From NCBI GenBank assembly GCA_963966105.1, contig OZ014531.1, forward strand, positions 138,386,734 to 138,450,733: a DNA stretch of 64,000 nucleotides, in the 5' to 3' direction. Source of the DNA: Volucella zonaria (lineage: Eukaryota > Arthropoda > Insecta > Diptera > Syrphidae). The translations under genes and the position numbers were made by a program. Positions within the stretch are counted from its first letter, which is position 1; the number at the start of each line of letters is the position of its first letter. This document shows positions 30,616 to 41,904 of the stretch, one piece after another. The notes under the pieces were generated by a model. It did no database searches, was not told the DNA's origin, and saw only the letters and a list, made by a program, of their open reading frames with translations.

Positions 30616-33600
30616 TTAAAAAAATGATTCAATATTTTCATAGTTCAGGGTGAATAGCCAGTTTTTAACATTTTTAGTGAAATTTGGATATCGAAAAGTT
30701 TCTCTTATAAACAGAGGTAATCTATTAAATATAAATGGAGCCGTATATGTGTACAAATGCGAGAAATGTGTTCTATGTGCAAAGGGTACATTTACTATGA
30801 ACATATTGTTTACACGTAGATTGTACATTTGTATATTTCTAGTTGGAATATTACCGCTTTGCTTGAAGAACTCTCTTAAAACTTTAAATACATATAAATG
30901 TCTGATTGGTAGAATCCGCAATATTTTGAATAAGGGCCAACTACTAGCTAATCGATTTTTATTTGAAATAATTCTTAATAAATGCTTTTGAGCGGTAAGT
31001 AGAGGACTGAATGTATTGGCATACGAACCCCCCCAACTAGTTATACCGTATTGCAACTTTGATTGTGCAAGACCATAGTAAATCATTAACAAAACTTTTT
31101 GAGAACAAAAGGGTTTTAATAGGTACATTTTACGTGTGACCTTCAGCATATAAGTTTTAAGCATTTTAATATGGTCCTTCCAGTTTAAGTTAAAATCGAT
31201 TATTACACCTAAGTACTTAAAATTTTGAACTGATTCAATCTTGAAGCAGGTTTCTGTGCAGGGTAAATCAGCAGAAAAATTACTATTTCCACATTGATGA
31301 ATGGGTAAGGAAAACTGCCTACAATCATGAGCATGGAACCATAAATTAAAATCATATAAGCTGTTACCAGATACCTTAAAACAAACTAATTTTGTTTTAT
31401 CGCTTATAATTAATTTATGGTAGGTAAACCACAACCGAAACGCTTCTAGATCTTCATTTATCGACACAATACTTTCGAAAATGGTTCCATATCCATATGT
31501 AAAAACTATGTCGTCCGCAAAAGCTGTTGGAGTGCCATTTAACTTGAGTTTGAAAATAGAATTAATATAAATTAAGAAAAACAATGGTCCAAGTACAGAA
31601 CCCTGAGGAACACCGTTCTTTAATAACTTGGATGCACTCGAGACCCCATTTATAGTAACTTTTTGTGTTCTTTTTATTAAGTAAGAACGAAGCCAATTAG
31701 ACATATTTCCACGAAAACCAATATTGAAAAGTTTGCTTAGCAAGAGATCGTGGTTCACCAGATCGAAAGCTTTTGTCATATCAATAAAAATACCAATTGG
31801 TGATTTGTTATTATTTAAACTTCCATGTAACTGACTACAAACCCTTAAGATGACGTCCTCAGTAGACAAGCTTTGTCTGAAACCAAACTGATTCTCACTA
31901 AAGTAGTTAGACTTGTCCAAAAAACAGACAATTCGAACTTTTATCAATTTTTCAAAAATTTTGGAAAATGTTGAAAGAAGTGATATTGGTCTGTAATTAG
32001 AAATAATATGTCTATTTCCTTTTTTAAAAAGAGGTATGACTTCGGCACTTTTAAGATGGTCAGGAAAGCAACCCATTTCAATACTTTTGTTAAATAAAAA
32101 GGACAGAACATCAACGACATACCAGGCGACATTTTTTAATAACTTACTTGAAACACCATCATTTGAGCAAGAGGTTTTATTTTTAAGACACAAGACTGTT
32201 TTATAAACTTCAACTGGTGTAATCGGATTATAAACAAAACTATTACATTGAACATCATCCATAAAAGAGACATCTGACGAAGAGGAACAGTTGCAGGATA
32301 TACCAGGATCGAAACTTGGTTTTAATTTCTCAGAAACTTCAGTGAAATACTCGTTAAAAATATTAGTAATATTCCCAAGATCTGGCTCCATAATTCCCCC
32401 CACTTCAATGCTATCAATCTTAACGCCGCTTTTAACCTTTCCTAAAATGTTATCTACTACTCTCCACTCTGCGCGTACATTACCTTTAGCTCTCGTAAAC
32501 ATATCACCATAGAAGTTGTTGCGAGCGTCCTCGATTTCTTTATTTACAAACTTACAAAAATTTACATAATGTCTCTTAAGTCTTGAGTTACTTTGATGTT
32601 TTTTACATTTTGAATGTAATTTTCTCTTTTTCCTTATCTTATTAAGAAGACTATTAGTCATCCAAGGTTTTAAATATTTCTTTTTACCTGCACGATTTTT
32701 TACGAAAGTACTCGATTTGATATGCTTTTGAATAGTTTCAATAAATAAATCGAAAGCAATGGAAGGATTATCTTCACAGTAAACTGATTCCCAACATTCA
32801 AAAGTTAAAAGTTCTTTTAATTTATTGAAATCCACAGAATATTTTACTGTTTCAGAAGCTGATTCAATATTTTCAGAACTATTGCAAAACGAAGTATAAT
32901 TTAATGTTATCATATTATGATCTGTCAGCTTCAAATCATATACTTTGCCGCTAAAATGTTTTTTATTATTTTTGTGAGATCTAAGAAATAAGTGATCAAT
33001 GCAACTCTTAGAAGAATCTGTCAAGCGGGTAGGTTCATTTATCAAACTCTTGAGACCATTCGAAGCCATAGTCAACAAGTAATTTTCCGTATCAACGTTA
33101 GATTCATTAAGAATATCAATATTGATATCTCCTAAAACAATTAAATTTTTAGACGAAGTTGAGCTGAGAATGTTGCTGAGATCATCAATAAACGCGCTCT
33201 TAGCAAAACCGTGTAATCGGTAAATACATAAGAAAGTATAATCAGTATCTTCAAACGTAAGCGATAACTTTAATACGTCAGCACTTGATAAATTAATGCA
33301 CGAACAATCACACATTAATCCATTTCTCACATAAACGGCAACACCTCCAGCAGAATAAGACTCATTACAATTTGAGAATAAAGTGTAACCTTCTATTTTA
33401 TAGGAATCTACTTCATTTTCGTAAATCCAAATTTCACTCAAGACAACAACAACAGGCAAATTCGACATAGACTCAAGATGAGCTAAGAAAATCGAAAAAT
33501 TTTTTCTCATGCTTCGTATATTTTGATGTAGACAAAAACAATATTCTACAGTACTAATGGAGTGAATTGGGAATGTACATAAATTTGAATGAGAGAGTGG

Positions 33601-33621
33601 AATAGAACTACTAATATTCAT
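30616..33621 (-). CDS. LINE ORF2: endonuclease plus reverse transcriptase, 1001 residues, unbroken
   Basis: The N-terminal apurinic-like endonuclease has QNIRSM (Asn), VVVLSEIWI (Glu), LIVLGDINIDI (Asp) and KLTDHNMITL (Asp-His). The RT has FGFRQSLSTEDVILRV, GIFIDMTKAFDLVNHDLL (first catalytic Asp), NGVPQGSVLGPLFF and PTAFADDIVF (FADD box), then the thumb NFKYLGVIIDFNLNWKDHI. All catalytic motifs are present and no stop interrupts the frame. The protein would nick target DNA and prime cDNA from it. Its ATG overlaps the ORF1 stop as ATGA (33618-33621), suggesting re-initiation. It is similar to the decayed C2 copy at 47.7-49.0 kb. It is probably a young copy. Confidence 0.9.
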   Translation of the reverse strand: MNISSSIPLSHSNLCTFPIHSISTVEYCFCLHQNIRSMRKNFSIFLAHLESMSNLPVVVVLSEIWIYENEVDSYKIEGYTLFSNCNESYSAGGVAVYVRNGLMCDCSCINLSSADVLKLSLTFEDTDYTFLCIYRLHGFAKSAFIDDLSNILSSTSSKNLIVLGDINIDILNESNVDTENYLLTMASNGLKSLINEPTRLTDSSKSCIDHLFLRSHKNNKKHFSGKVYDLKLTDHNMITLNYTSFCNSSENIESASETVKYSVDFNKLKELLTFECWESVYCEDNPSIAFDLFIETIQKHIKSSTFVKNRAGKKKYLKPWMTNSLLNKIRKKRKLHSKCKKHQSNSRLKRHYVNFCKFVNKEIEDARNNFYGDMFTRAKGNVRAEWRVVDNILGKVKSGVKIDSIEVGGIMEPDLGNITNIFNEYFTEVSEKLKPSFDPGISCNCSSSSDVSFMDDVQCNSFVYNPITPVEVYKTVLCLKNKTSCSNDGVSSKLLKNVAWYVVDVLSFLFNKSIEMGCFPDHLKSAEVIPLFKKGNRHIISNYRPISLLSTFSKIFEKLIKVRIVCFLDKSNYFSENQFGFRQSLSTEDVILRVCSQLHGSLNNNKSPIGIFIDMTKAFDLVNHDLLLSKLFNIGFRGNMSNWLRSYLIKRTQKVTINGVSSASKLLKNGVPQGSVLGPLFFLIYINSIFKLKLNGTPTAFADDIVFTYGYGTIFESIVSINEDLEAFRLWFTYHKLIISDKTKLVCFKVSGNSLYDFNLWFHAHDCRQFSLPIHQCGNSNFSADLPCTETCFKIESVQNFKYLGVIIDFNLNWKDHIKMLKTYMLKVTRKMYLLKPFCSQKVLLMIYYGLAQSKLQYGITSWGGSYANTFSPLLTAQKHLLRIISNKNRLASSWPLFKILRILPIRHLYVFKVLREFFKQSGNIPTRNIQMYNLRVNNMFIVNVPFAHRTHFSHLYTYTAPFIFNRLPLFIRETFRYPNFTKNVKNWLFTLNYENIESFF

Positions 33622-34052
33622 AATCTAAGAAGATCAGCAACACAATTTATTCTTACATAATTAGCACCCTCTTCTTTCCGCATGTACACAGTCACATTCC
33701 TCGTCCATACATATTTGTACCCTTTCGTTGTCATCATTGTTTTTGCAGTTTTTAAAAGTTTCCTTGTTTCATAAGTTAAACACTCATTAACGTACATCTT
33801 TTCTTTTCTTCCTTCGGTATTGGGTAGGTTCGTGGTTAATTGTTCTCTTTTTTCTTTCTTTGCTTTTAGTATTTTTTCTTTACATAGATGCGACACTAGT
33901 CTTACTTGAAGAATATTTTTGTTGGTCGTATTGCCATTTGTTGTCGGTTTGGACAATTTAATTTTCTTCAAGTAACATTCATCTATATATCTCTCATCTA
34001 AGTTTACGCTCAAACCTTCACGGAACACTTTAAGTGCAACATCATTTAGAGA
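33618..34052 (-). CDS. LINE ORF1, C-terminal part (5' truncated)
   Basis: This frame is preceded by an ATG partly made of flanking DNA. An internal Met at 34052 starts SLNDVALKVFREG. The tail YVNECLTYETRKLLKTAKTM and KGYKYVWTRNVTVYMRKEEG resembles the C-terminal domain common to CR1/L2-type ORF1 proteins and Pfam Baculo_FP (VNExLTxxxxxLLxxAK..YKxVWxxN). ORF1 proteins bind element RNA. The amino half is missing, so the copy is not autonomous for ORF1. Confidence 0.65.
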   Translation of the reverse strand, partial: SLNDVALKVFREGLSVNLDERYIDECYLKKIKLSKPTTNGNTTNKNILQVRLVSHLCKEKILKAKKEKREQLTTNLPNTEGRKEKMYVNECLTYETRKLLKTAKTMMTTKGYKYVWTRNVTVYMRKEEGANYVRINCVADLLRL

Positions 34053-34084
34053 CATGTCTGTTTGAATGGCAGGAACGTTGAAAA

Positions 34085-34812
34085 TCATTGGAACCGATGC
34101 AACACATACTGAAAAACGAGCTTGGGCTCAAGCCATTGAAGTTCCAAAAAGCACACGATCTTACACCGCAACAGAAAAAAGTTAGAGTCGAAAGAGCGAA
34201 TGAGTTGCTACGCTTGCACGAAAGTGGTGAGTTGCCGAATTTGGTTTTTTCCGATGAGTCGCCGTTTGTTATCGAGCAATATGTCAACAAACAAAATGAC
34301 CGAGTTTACTTGCCAGAGAGGTCCTTCGAAAATTTACACCTTCGGACGGCCACCAGAAAACAGGCAGAACCGATGGTAATGGTTTGGGCCGCCATAACCG
34401 CCGATGGTCGCTCTCCGCTCGTATTTTTGGACCGTGGCGTCAAAATTAATGCGATCGTATACCGTGAAACTGTCTTAGAGGCAGTATTGAAGCCTTGGGC
34501 AAACAATCATTTCGGTCGGAGACTGTGGACATTCCAACAAGACTCGGCACCGTCTCACAAAACGCGCGGCAACCAAGATTTGTTAAAAAACGTTGTTCCA
34601 CACTTAATTTCTTCGACGATTTCTCTGTCTGGGGTATTTTGAAGGCGAAGGTTGGCACTAAAAAATACCAAAGTTTGGACGACCTCAAACAAGCACTTCG
34701 TCGGGAATGGGCCAAAATACCGCAGAGCCCCTTGCGTGCAGCGTGCGATGCTTTCTTCGGCCGTCTCAAGGCCATTATTCGCGCCAAGGGTGAACATATT
34801 GAAAACTACTGA
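34085..34812 (+). pseudogene. Tc1-like transposase, catalytic part
   Basis: The frame from 34088 reads MQHILKNELGLKPLKFQKAH, LVFSDESPFVIEQYVNKQND (first Asp), MVMVWAAITADGRSPLVFLD and WTFQQDSAPSHKT (second Asp). At about 34610 a deletion removes the segment expected to hold SPDLNPLD and shifts frame. FSVWGILKAKVG then continues to a stop at 34812. With an upstream stop, this deletion and the LINE insertion, the gene is dead. Confidence 0.8.
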
Positions 34813-34905
34813 TACAATTTGAAAATTGATGTATTTTCCAACATGTTTTGCTTTGGCACAATAAAATTTATCAAAAAATAGAAAAATTATAGCATTTTAA
34901 AAAGT
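34085..34905 (+). mobile_element. Tc1-like element, right part
   Basis: Continuation of the element broken at 30286, with the rest of the transposase and the right terminal region ending near 34905. Confidence 0.7.
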
Positions 34906-34929
34906 TGTACATATGTATGGTGAACTTTC

Positions 34930-36130
34930 CCTGCCTAAAACCATAGTGATGGGGGCAATACTGAGGTTCCATTCATCAGGAATACTTTCGTCCACCCAAA
35001 TTTTAGAGATGAGTCGTTGTATGCTTTGGATCCAAACATCACCTGCTGCTTTAAACAGCTCGGCCTTTAAGCTATCGGGTCCAGCAGTTTTGTTTTGACT
35101 GTCCTGAAAACATCTTGGTCGGGTGGACAGAAATGTTGTCAGCCTGCCGGAGGGTGTCTGATGGTGGGATGTTGTTCGTTATCACCGTTTAACAGTCAGT
35201 AGAAATAATCTTTCCAGATTCTCTGCACCGATTGTCTTTGTATTCTGAGCTTTTCTTCTCTATCCTTGAGGATTTCTGTTGGGGCTTTACATCTTTGATA
35301 TGTCTATCGTTTTGTTCATCTACTGTTTTCTAGATTTTCCTATCTGCATTTGTCATCGAACCAGGAGTTTCTATGTCGAGGCAGACTGAAAGTCAGATAC
35401 GTCTTCTCTGATTGCTTTTAGGCAGTGATGCTGCTGGTATTCTACATTCGATGCTGTGGCCGTCGGCGAGCTTAAGGGATACTCGATTGAAAAAAGACCT
35501 TGCGGTCTCTTGCGATTGTAGACTTTCGACGTTGGATTTTTTCGCAATATTGTGCTGGCTTTGAGCTATTAGGGATATTCGGGTGCGAGTCGATGTTAGT
35601 TTGGACAACCAAAGCACTGGAGGGCTGCCTTGCGTCGTTCGCAATATGATCAGTTTTGTTGACAGTTTGTTAATCAGAAGCTACTCAAGTCCCTTTATGG
35701 ATATCTAGGTATTGAAACGGTTTATTGGGTGTAGTTACATTAGATATCTCTGCAACATCAATAAGCCTGAATCGGAGGTGATGTCGTAGAGGCTGTACTT
35801 TCTGATTGCTTTACAAAATATGCTCTTCTTGCAAAGCTTATCTTTTAAAATGCCAAGGACGATTTCACCGTTGCTGCTAAAGCTCAAGACTTGTTCCCTA
35901 AGTCTTCTTTTGATGGCAAATTCACATCTGAATAAACGCTCCGACTGCTGTCCTCGCCGTGCCGATATATCACAATTTCTCATCCTCTTTCCTTCTAGTT
36001 CATTCCTTGACGCTTCTTGGATGGCTGTTATGTCTAATTTTTGCAATTGCTAGTTGTTCAGTGGCGCGCGGTCCAAAGACCACTGTCCTTAAATCGTTTG
36101 CCAGCTCGCCACTGAATCGAGGCTTTTGGA
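34930..36130 (-). mobile_element. RTE LINE, copy 3 (minus strand)
   Basis: Minus-strand blocks: endonuclease KLDITAIQEASRN and RRLREQVLSFSSN (35735-36050), linker VESLQSQETARSFFNRVS (about 35500) and the start of RT (AGPDSLKAELFKAAGD-like, about 35060). Frameshifts separate all pieces. It is homologous to copy 2 at 26.2-27.0 kb. Confidence 0.7.
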
Positions 36131-36139
36131 TCAGATGTG

Positions 36140-36830
36140 TATAGGGATAGTATATGTAGTATGCGTAGGGACTTTTGGATCAGATGTGGTTCTCTATAGC
36201 TCGCCTTTATAGACGCTAAGCTACCTATATATCAATGAAGAGGTGGCGGCAGGGCGAATATTTAATCGATGGTGGGCCTACGAAATCTAAACCTGATGCA
36301 TGTTGTTGCAGTTCACATAATAAGATAGCAAGGAATTTGTATGTCGTATTTCAGTCGACCACCGTTCATCTAGGATTTATCGGGAACTCTTTCCTATAAT
36401 CAGATTTTACAAATCAACTGATGCACGCTGCTTACTAGATTAGTTTTTCCATTTGAACAGCTAAGACTTCAGCGTTTCTCATTTCGTTTTGTTTGGGTTG
36501 GATAGTGCGTCCTGCCTGACAATGGTTTGTTTATCATCTTCGTTGTTTATCAGTCTGCAGAAATGGCTCTTGTATGTTCTCGGTACCGATGTACTCATTT
36601 TTGCAGGTCTTAGTACTTGTTTTGTTGCTACGAAACGTATTTTTATCTTCTCCTAAATTTCCCTTTCTGCAGTCATTTTTTCGTCCTGGAGCGCAGTGGA
36701 CCAAGACGATATGTCTTCTGCTTGTTTCTTGTTTGTTGCCCCCTTGTGAAACCTAGCACATTAGAGGCGCCATTTCCGATGGCTTCCTTGGCCCTACCTG
36801 CCATTAATGGGTACAAGATATAAATTGTTC
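36140..36830 (-). mobile_element. Probable RTE-like fragment (minus strand)
   Basis: The minus frame 36673-36855 reads AKEAIGNGASNVLGFTRG, which matches AGKAANFVLGFTRR at 23830-23875 in the plus-strand RTE fragment. No other domain is clear. Confidence 0.4.
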
Positions 36831-36839
36831 GAATCAGTG

Positions 36840-38930
36840 TTTGGATTACAAACACTTTTGTACACCTACTTCTGTAGGCCAGTTAAGGCGCATTTTACGA
36901 TCCGACTGGGAACTCAACAGGCGCTCTGTCCGTGTCATATACGATGGCCTTTTTGTTGCTTGTGCAACATATCGAGCATCGGTATAGTACGACAGGGTTA
37001 TGACTCTGGATGGTCGACGACGAAGCATCCTCCCCTTCAATAAGCCACCAAAATTGCTGGTGCTGCTGAGCAACATCCCTACTGTCGCGACTCTCTACCA
37101 TCCTACTGAACCGGAGACGCTCCTCACTGCCATGTGCGACGTCTCTGTCGCTGTTGAATCGCCTGTCCGCAGCTGTTCGAGCGGCGTGGAAGATTAGCGG
37201 CACCGCCCATCTGTCCTGGATCAGACCTGTACTATCTAGATGGAGGAACGCTTCTGGAGGAATAAAGTCGTCAAAGCGAACTCTCTCGTAATACATAGAA
37301 TTAGGGTAGTAAGCTCCGGAGATCAGGTTGTTCGATGAGGTCATTGCTCTTACAATGTGCCTTCGAGTCAACTTAACGAAGAAATTGTCCACTCTTATTA
37401 GGTTCGCCCTATTGTACAAGACCTCATTAGGATAGAATTTTTGTACTCGGACTCTAGTGTTCTGTATAGGCGAAGACAAGTCCTAAGACAAGCCGTCTCA
37501 AACACCCGAATCTTTTCCAACAAACTTGATCTCACGTTGAACCACACAGGACATACAAATAAAAGCATGGGCCTGATAAGGGCATGTAGCAGATCACCTT
37601 CACCCTTGCATCGAGTTGGCTGTAAGGGCAAAAGCCCCTCTGGCTCTGGCCAGAACAACATCTATTATATGTTTGTTAAAATACAGATCCCAAAGTATCT
37701 GACTACATTTCGACAAGCAAGTGGCTGTCCATGGTGTCCGACGATAGAGAACTTTCGTCAATTCTTTCTGGTATCCCTAGAGGCCCCAGACAAAGGTGTC
37801 CCAAACAGAATGGTTTGCGACTTCTGAAAGTTGATTTTCAACTTCCAGTCGTCGCAATATCGCTTAATTTTTTCGAAGTCACGTCGCAAAAGTATGTTAA
37901 TGACCTCAATCTTCGGACCTGATCTGTACGCGATTAAGTCGTCTACGTACGCCATGGCATGGTGAAGTGAACCTATCAGATCATTTGTGTAAATTTTGAA
38001 TAGGATCGGCGAATTTACCGCACCTTGTTGCAGACCGTTTTTAATGTTAAATATTCCAGCAGAAGTCAAATCGCCATTCTTTACGATGAACTGTCTACTG
38101 GAAAGCATATCAAAAAGAATATACAGCAGTGGTTTACTAATGCCCAACCTGTCAAGCTTGAAGAAGAGTCCCTCTAACCATACGGTATCGAAGGCCTTTA
38201 CCAAGTCAACAAGACAGGCACCAGTGCACTGTTTCTTGCCTTTGTTCCATTGGATATCAGAAACCAGTTTAGACGCAGCATGAATGATATCATGCCCCGC
38301 CTTGAAACCGAATTGATTATCCGGAACTATATGTTTGTCCTCAACCCTAAGCGATTCGAAGATCGGTTGGAGCTCTTCCTTCGAAATGAACGGTGGTTGT
38401 ACAATTTCATTGGTGATGACATTATTTGCCATATTATCGTCACTGAACTGGATGAAACCCGAGCTCTCGAATCGCCAATTCGCAATTTCATTTCGAAGGC
38501 AGAAATTGTGCACAAGGACTTGACTCTCCAGGTCGTGGTTCGGGCCAATGATGTCATTCGCCTTATACACTTCCTGGAAAGTCGCTCCTATAGCCTCTAC
38601 TTTCTCCTGCGGATCCTCGATTACAAAGAAGTTATCATCATCAACTGCCTCATTTGGATCGGCGCCCAAAAAGAGAAGTGTTACTGACCTTTTTTCCGCT
38701 GTTGTGGGCTCGCGGGCCCCCAGATAAAATTGTCCCTGAGACTTGATCCTTTCCATTTGAGTTCTCTTTCTGGTCCTATCGAACTTTAAAAACAGATTCT
38801 CGAAGACACTTTTCTCTGGAGCGTTGTAGTTCATTTGTATTTGTATTTGGATGTATCCGCGCAAATGTAATCGCCATGTCTTAGTTGATCGCTGATTGTC
38901 CAGCATATTAGCCCTTATTATAGGATTGAT
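36840..38930 (-). mobile_element. LINE family E (minus strand), internally deleted
   Basis: Frame 37758-38906 holds the pre-RT region, then joins directly to QFGFKAGHDIIHAASKLVSD. It continues with GACLVDLVKAFDTVWLEGLF (first catalytic Asp), GLQQGAVNSPILFKIYTND and HHAMAYVDDLIAYRSG (YVDD box). The finger segment that should precede FGFK (GIDGIP-type motif) is missing, so there is an internal deletion. The C-terminal part is in other frames at 37398-37661 and 36895-37479 (SGAYYPNSMYYERVRFDDFI). I cannot place its clade firmly. Confidence 0.75.
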
Positions 38931-39315
38931 AGCATAGGGGTGTTATTTAACATATGTAACGCAACACTTGATCCTTATTTAATGAGTCTTAAGCCCATCT
39001 TTGTAGCCCAGTTTGGGCTCCAATAAGATGTTATATCTGTGTTTCTTTGCAGACCTCAACGTGACCGACGAAATTATATCCTTGGTTCTTTTAATGTGTA
39101 TATTGTCCAATGCTGGTTTGTTATCTGGGCACAAAATCGATTACAAACGGATTTTTTATGACCTAATTTAGCTTTAATTGTTCGGTGACATGATCGCAAA
39201 AAAAAAAACTATTCAAAATTGAAACGAGCAAATTAGCGATAATGTTGATGGGCCATAGCAATCTTTCCGGACAATAAAGTTTGCTAAGCCCCGAGCCGCT
39301 CGCTTAGTTTCTCAG
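38931..39315. other. Upstream region of OBP-b
   Basis: AT-rich sequence between LINE E and the OBP-b promoter. No coding frame seen. Confidence 0.4.
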
Positions 39316-39319
39316 GTCA

Positions 39320-39325
39320 TATAAA
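39320..39325 (+). promoter_or_regulatory. TATA box of OBP-b
   Basis: TATAAA 57 bp before the ATG at 39377, in the same place as in OBP-a and OBP-c. Confidence 0.75.
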
Positions 39326-39376
39326 AGATGCGGTTATTTATAGGCTTTCATTGTGGATACAACTTAATTCGAGAAC

Positions 39377-40120
39377 ATGTTTGCAAAATATTTTATCTGT
39401 TCGACTATTTTGATTTCTTTCATAGGATGCATATCCGCTGATCCTCCAAAATGTGATCACTCCGGTGTCGGGGTTATGAAGGTGATTGCCTAATTTCATA
39501 TTCACTTATTCGTGTCTCAATTCTAATTAATTTAACATTTTAGCAAATTTACCACTGCTGTAAACATCCTGATGGTCATAACGAAATCGCAGAGAAATGC
39601 TCCGTGGCAACTGGTTTCAAACTGCCAAATTCGAATGAGGAGGCCATTTTAAATCTTGCCCCAGAGAATCTGATCAAAGCGAGTGTAAGTTGACCTTGAC
39701 ACCTTAACGGTCCGGAGATTCTTACAGATATACGGGTGTGTGTGTAACTGACCTTTTTTCTAGTGTTTTTCAGAATGTGTCTTCAATACCAGCAAATTCA
39801 TCAACAACGGAGTCATTGATATTAGCTCCATCCGTGTGGGTATTCAAAATGATCACGCTGAAGATCAGGAATATGTTAGGGAAATGTTAGCATCTTTTGA
39901 TCAGTGTCACTCAGCAGCCGAGGAAAAGAAAGCCGCGGTTTTGCAATCAACCTTCGTAACTCAACATCTCAAAGATAAATGTAATCCAATGCCAGGCGTG
40001 ATTCTGTCGTGTGTGATTTTGAAATTCTTCAAGAACTGTCCAGATGCTCGTTGGACCAACAATCAGCAGTGCAACGATGCCAGAGCATTCCTTAATAGTT
40101 GCGAAAAGAAATTCGGCTAA
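39377..40120 (+). CDS. Plus-C odorant-binding protein (OBP-b)
   Basis: Three exons: 39377-39481, 39544-39684 and 39764-40120, giving 200 residues. The signal peptide is FAKYFICSTILISFIGCISA, followed by DPPKC. Twelve mature cysteines appear as PKC, HCC, EKC, CFSEC, DQC, DKC, LSC, NCP, QQC, NSC, with Pro after the tenth, as in Plus-C OBPs. It shares CCKHPDGHN, ATGFKLP and RW..N..QC with OBP-a. Introns lie before HCC and before CFSEC. The intron that splits the codon after DHCHTK in OBP-a and after EHCERK in OBP-c is absent here. The protein is probably secreted and binds a small ligand, which is unknown. Confidence 0.9.
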
Positions 40121-40309
40121 AATATGGTGTCTTTAAAATTTATGTGCTTACTACTGGAAAATAAATAAAAATTCAGTATTCCAGATGATAATAACCTGAA
40201 CCTTATTATTAAAATGTGTGTCATCGTCGTTTTCCTACGTGAAGGTGTGAGCATGTATCAGACTGATGTTGACAAATTTTGTCATTTTCCAATTGTTAAA
40301 AGGCACTTG

Positions 40310-40680
40310 CACTTCCGGAAGATTCAAGAATACTAGTCTTGGTCTGCCGCCTACAACAAATGGCCACCAAAATGCTTCTATTTTCTGTAACAGCCACTGT
40401 AGAACGTGCCATCTTCCTTCCCATTGTACTTTATGAGTGGCGTTTACGAGTATATCTGCTTAATAGCAGTCTAGGGCTTATTGTTCGGCTGTAAGTGGTC
40501 TGATCGAGATATGAACCTTCTATGTCTAGATCCAAACTTTGTTGTTAATTTTTTGTTTTGCAGAGTCGTCGAGCTTCTAATTTGCTTTACAATAGCAAGG
40601 ACAAAACAAGCCCGATATTCGAAGCTAGTCAGACGCTATCGAATAACTGATTTACCTCAGCTCTTATAAGCTTAGCTTAA
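40310..40680 (-). mobile_element. RTE endonuclease-region fragment (minus strand)
   Basis: Base-level match to 26680-26960 in RTE copy 2 (CTGCCGCCTACAACAAAT; TTCGGCTGTAAGTGG; AACTTTGTTGTTAATTT). It contains TACGAGTA at 40445-40452, absent from the matching place in copy 2 (about 26803) and in copy 3 (about 36024). Confidence 0.6.
40445..40452. repeat. TACGAGTA scar in RTE fragment
   Basis: The fragment reads GGCGTT-TACGAG-TATATCTGCT. RTE copy 2 reads GGCGGCAATATCTGCT with no 6-bp block. Confidence 0.55.
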
Positions 40681-41904
40681 TATTTGTTGTATATAGCTGG
40701 TGGAGCACCAATATCAGCAGCAGCATTACCGTTAGTTTTACTTTATACCCTCTTTTAAACACCGCGGTAGCTCTGTTTAATGACCATCACTCCTAAGTGC
40801 TAAAATGCAGCCTCCCTAACTCCTGGGATCATTCCACTTCTTGATGACACTCATATACTCGTACTTGATCTGCAAAAAACCTGTGTCATCTCAATACTTT
40901 GGGCGAACAATCCTCAGAAGAGGATTAGTTTCGGAAATTCCTCTTGAATTTTATTCCTCAGATGTTTTGGACTGAAATCCTATCATGAAACATGAATCAT
41001 CCGTTTATGCAGCTCGAGTTGCCGAATATTAGTTTTACCTATTCCTTAGCCAACTCAATTGCTACATCGATAACTCGCTCCTGTTTGCTAGTCGTTTACG
41101 GCTTATTAAGGCGATTGCGATTTATAGAGACGGGAATCACTGGATAAACGATCAACTGTTTTACTATAGAAAGTCGTTCGTTTCCCCGTTGCGAATTTTC
41201 TTGATATCCGACATCACCGGAGTAGAGTAGTCGTAGAGTTGGCTTGCTTAAATCGTGTCTTTCCCGACGGTGTTAGTCTGACGCATATGAAGGTCATCGG
41301 ATAACATGTCTAATGTATTTGCACCTGAGTAGCTCAGAAGGGTTTAATCCCCTTCATGGTTCATTTTCATTTCAGTCTTTTAGTTCAATTGAACTGATGG
41401 TAGAACCTGTCTTGTTTTCCTAGAATTTGATGCCTTGAGAGAGTCACCATTTACAATGGAAGATTGATTTGTTTTGCTAGTGGGTTCAACGTATGAGTAA
41501 TCGGAAAGAGGGAGTCACCAGTTAGCAACAACATAATGTTTATCGTAAAGGAGCAGCTAGACTTGTGCCTCCTCAAAGAGCAAAGTAAAGGAACAAGTAG
41601 AAACTTGAAAAGTTGAGGCACCTACGTTTCCTTATTCCAATTCGGAATAGCAGGGGTCCAATTGTGGTCATTCGGATAGCATAACTCAGGAATGTCACGT
41701 GCAATGATGCCATTGTTTTGCATAATGCGTGTTAAGTGGAATCGTAGGACTAAAACCACATTCTTCGAGATGTATTCTATCAATTTAAGGCACAATAACC
41801 TGGGATATCATTGACGGAAACCGTTCGCCATTGACTTTTTTTGCTTTCCCCGCTGCGACATCGAAGGGAAATTGTTCACACCAAATAGTAACACGCTTGA
41901 CAAA
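40681..41904. other. Unassigned 1.2-kb sequence
   Basis: No supported frame, TIR or internal match was found. It contains TACTCGTA at 40856-40863. Confidence 0.4.

Larger units (their letters stand above)
30287..34084 (-). mobile_element. L2/CR1-like LINE (family C1), near-complete, inserted in Tc1-like transposase
   Basis: The 3' end (in element sense) is a (TGAAA)-like A-rich tail at 30287-30340, and the coding order on the minus strand is ORF1 then ORF2. The insertion separates Tc1 codons for ELNI and SLEPMQH, which join in frame when the LINE is removed. The 5' end cuts into ORF1, as is common for incomplete reverse transcription. Confidence 0.88.

Noticed and set aside
33436..34290. Minus-strand frame at 34042-34290 as an extension of LINE ORF1
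   Set aside because: It is antisense to the Tc1-like transposase, whose plus-strand frame has catalytic motifs.
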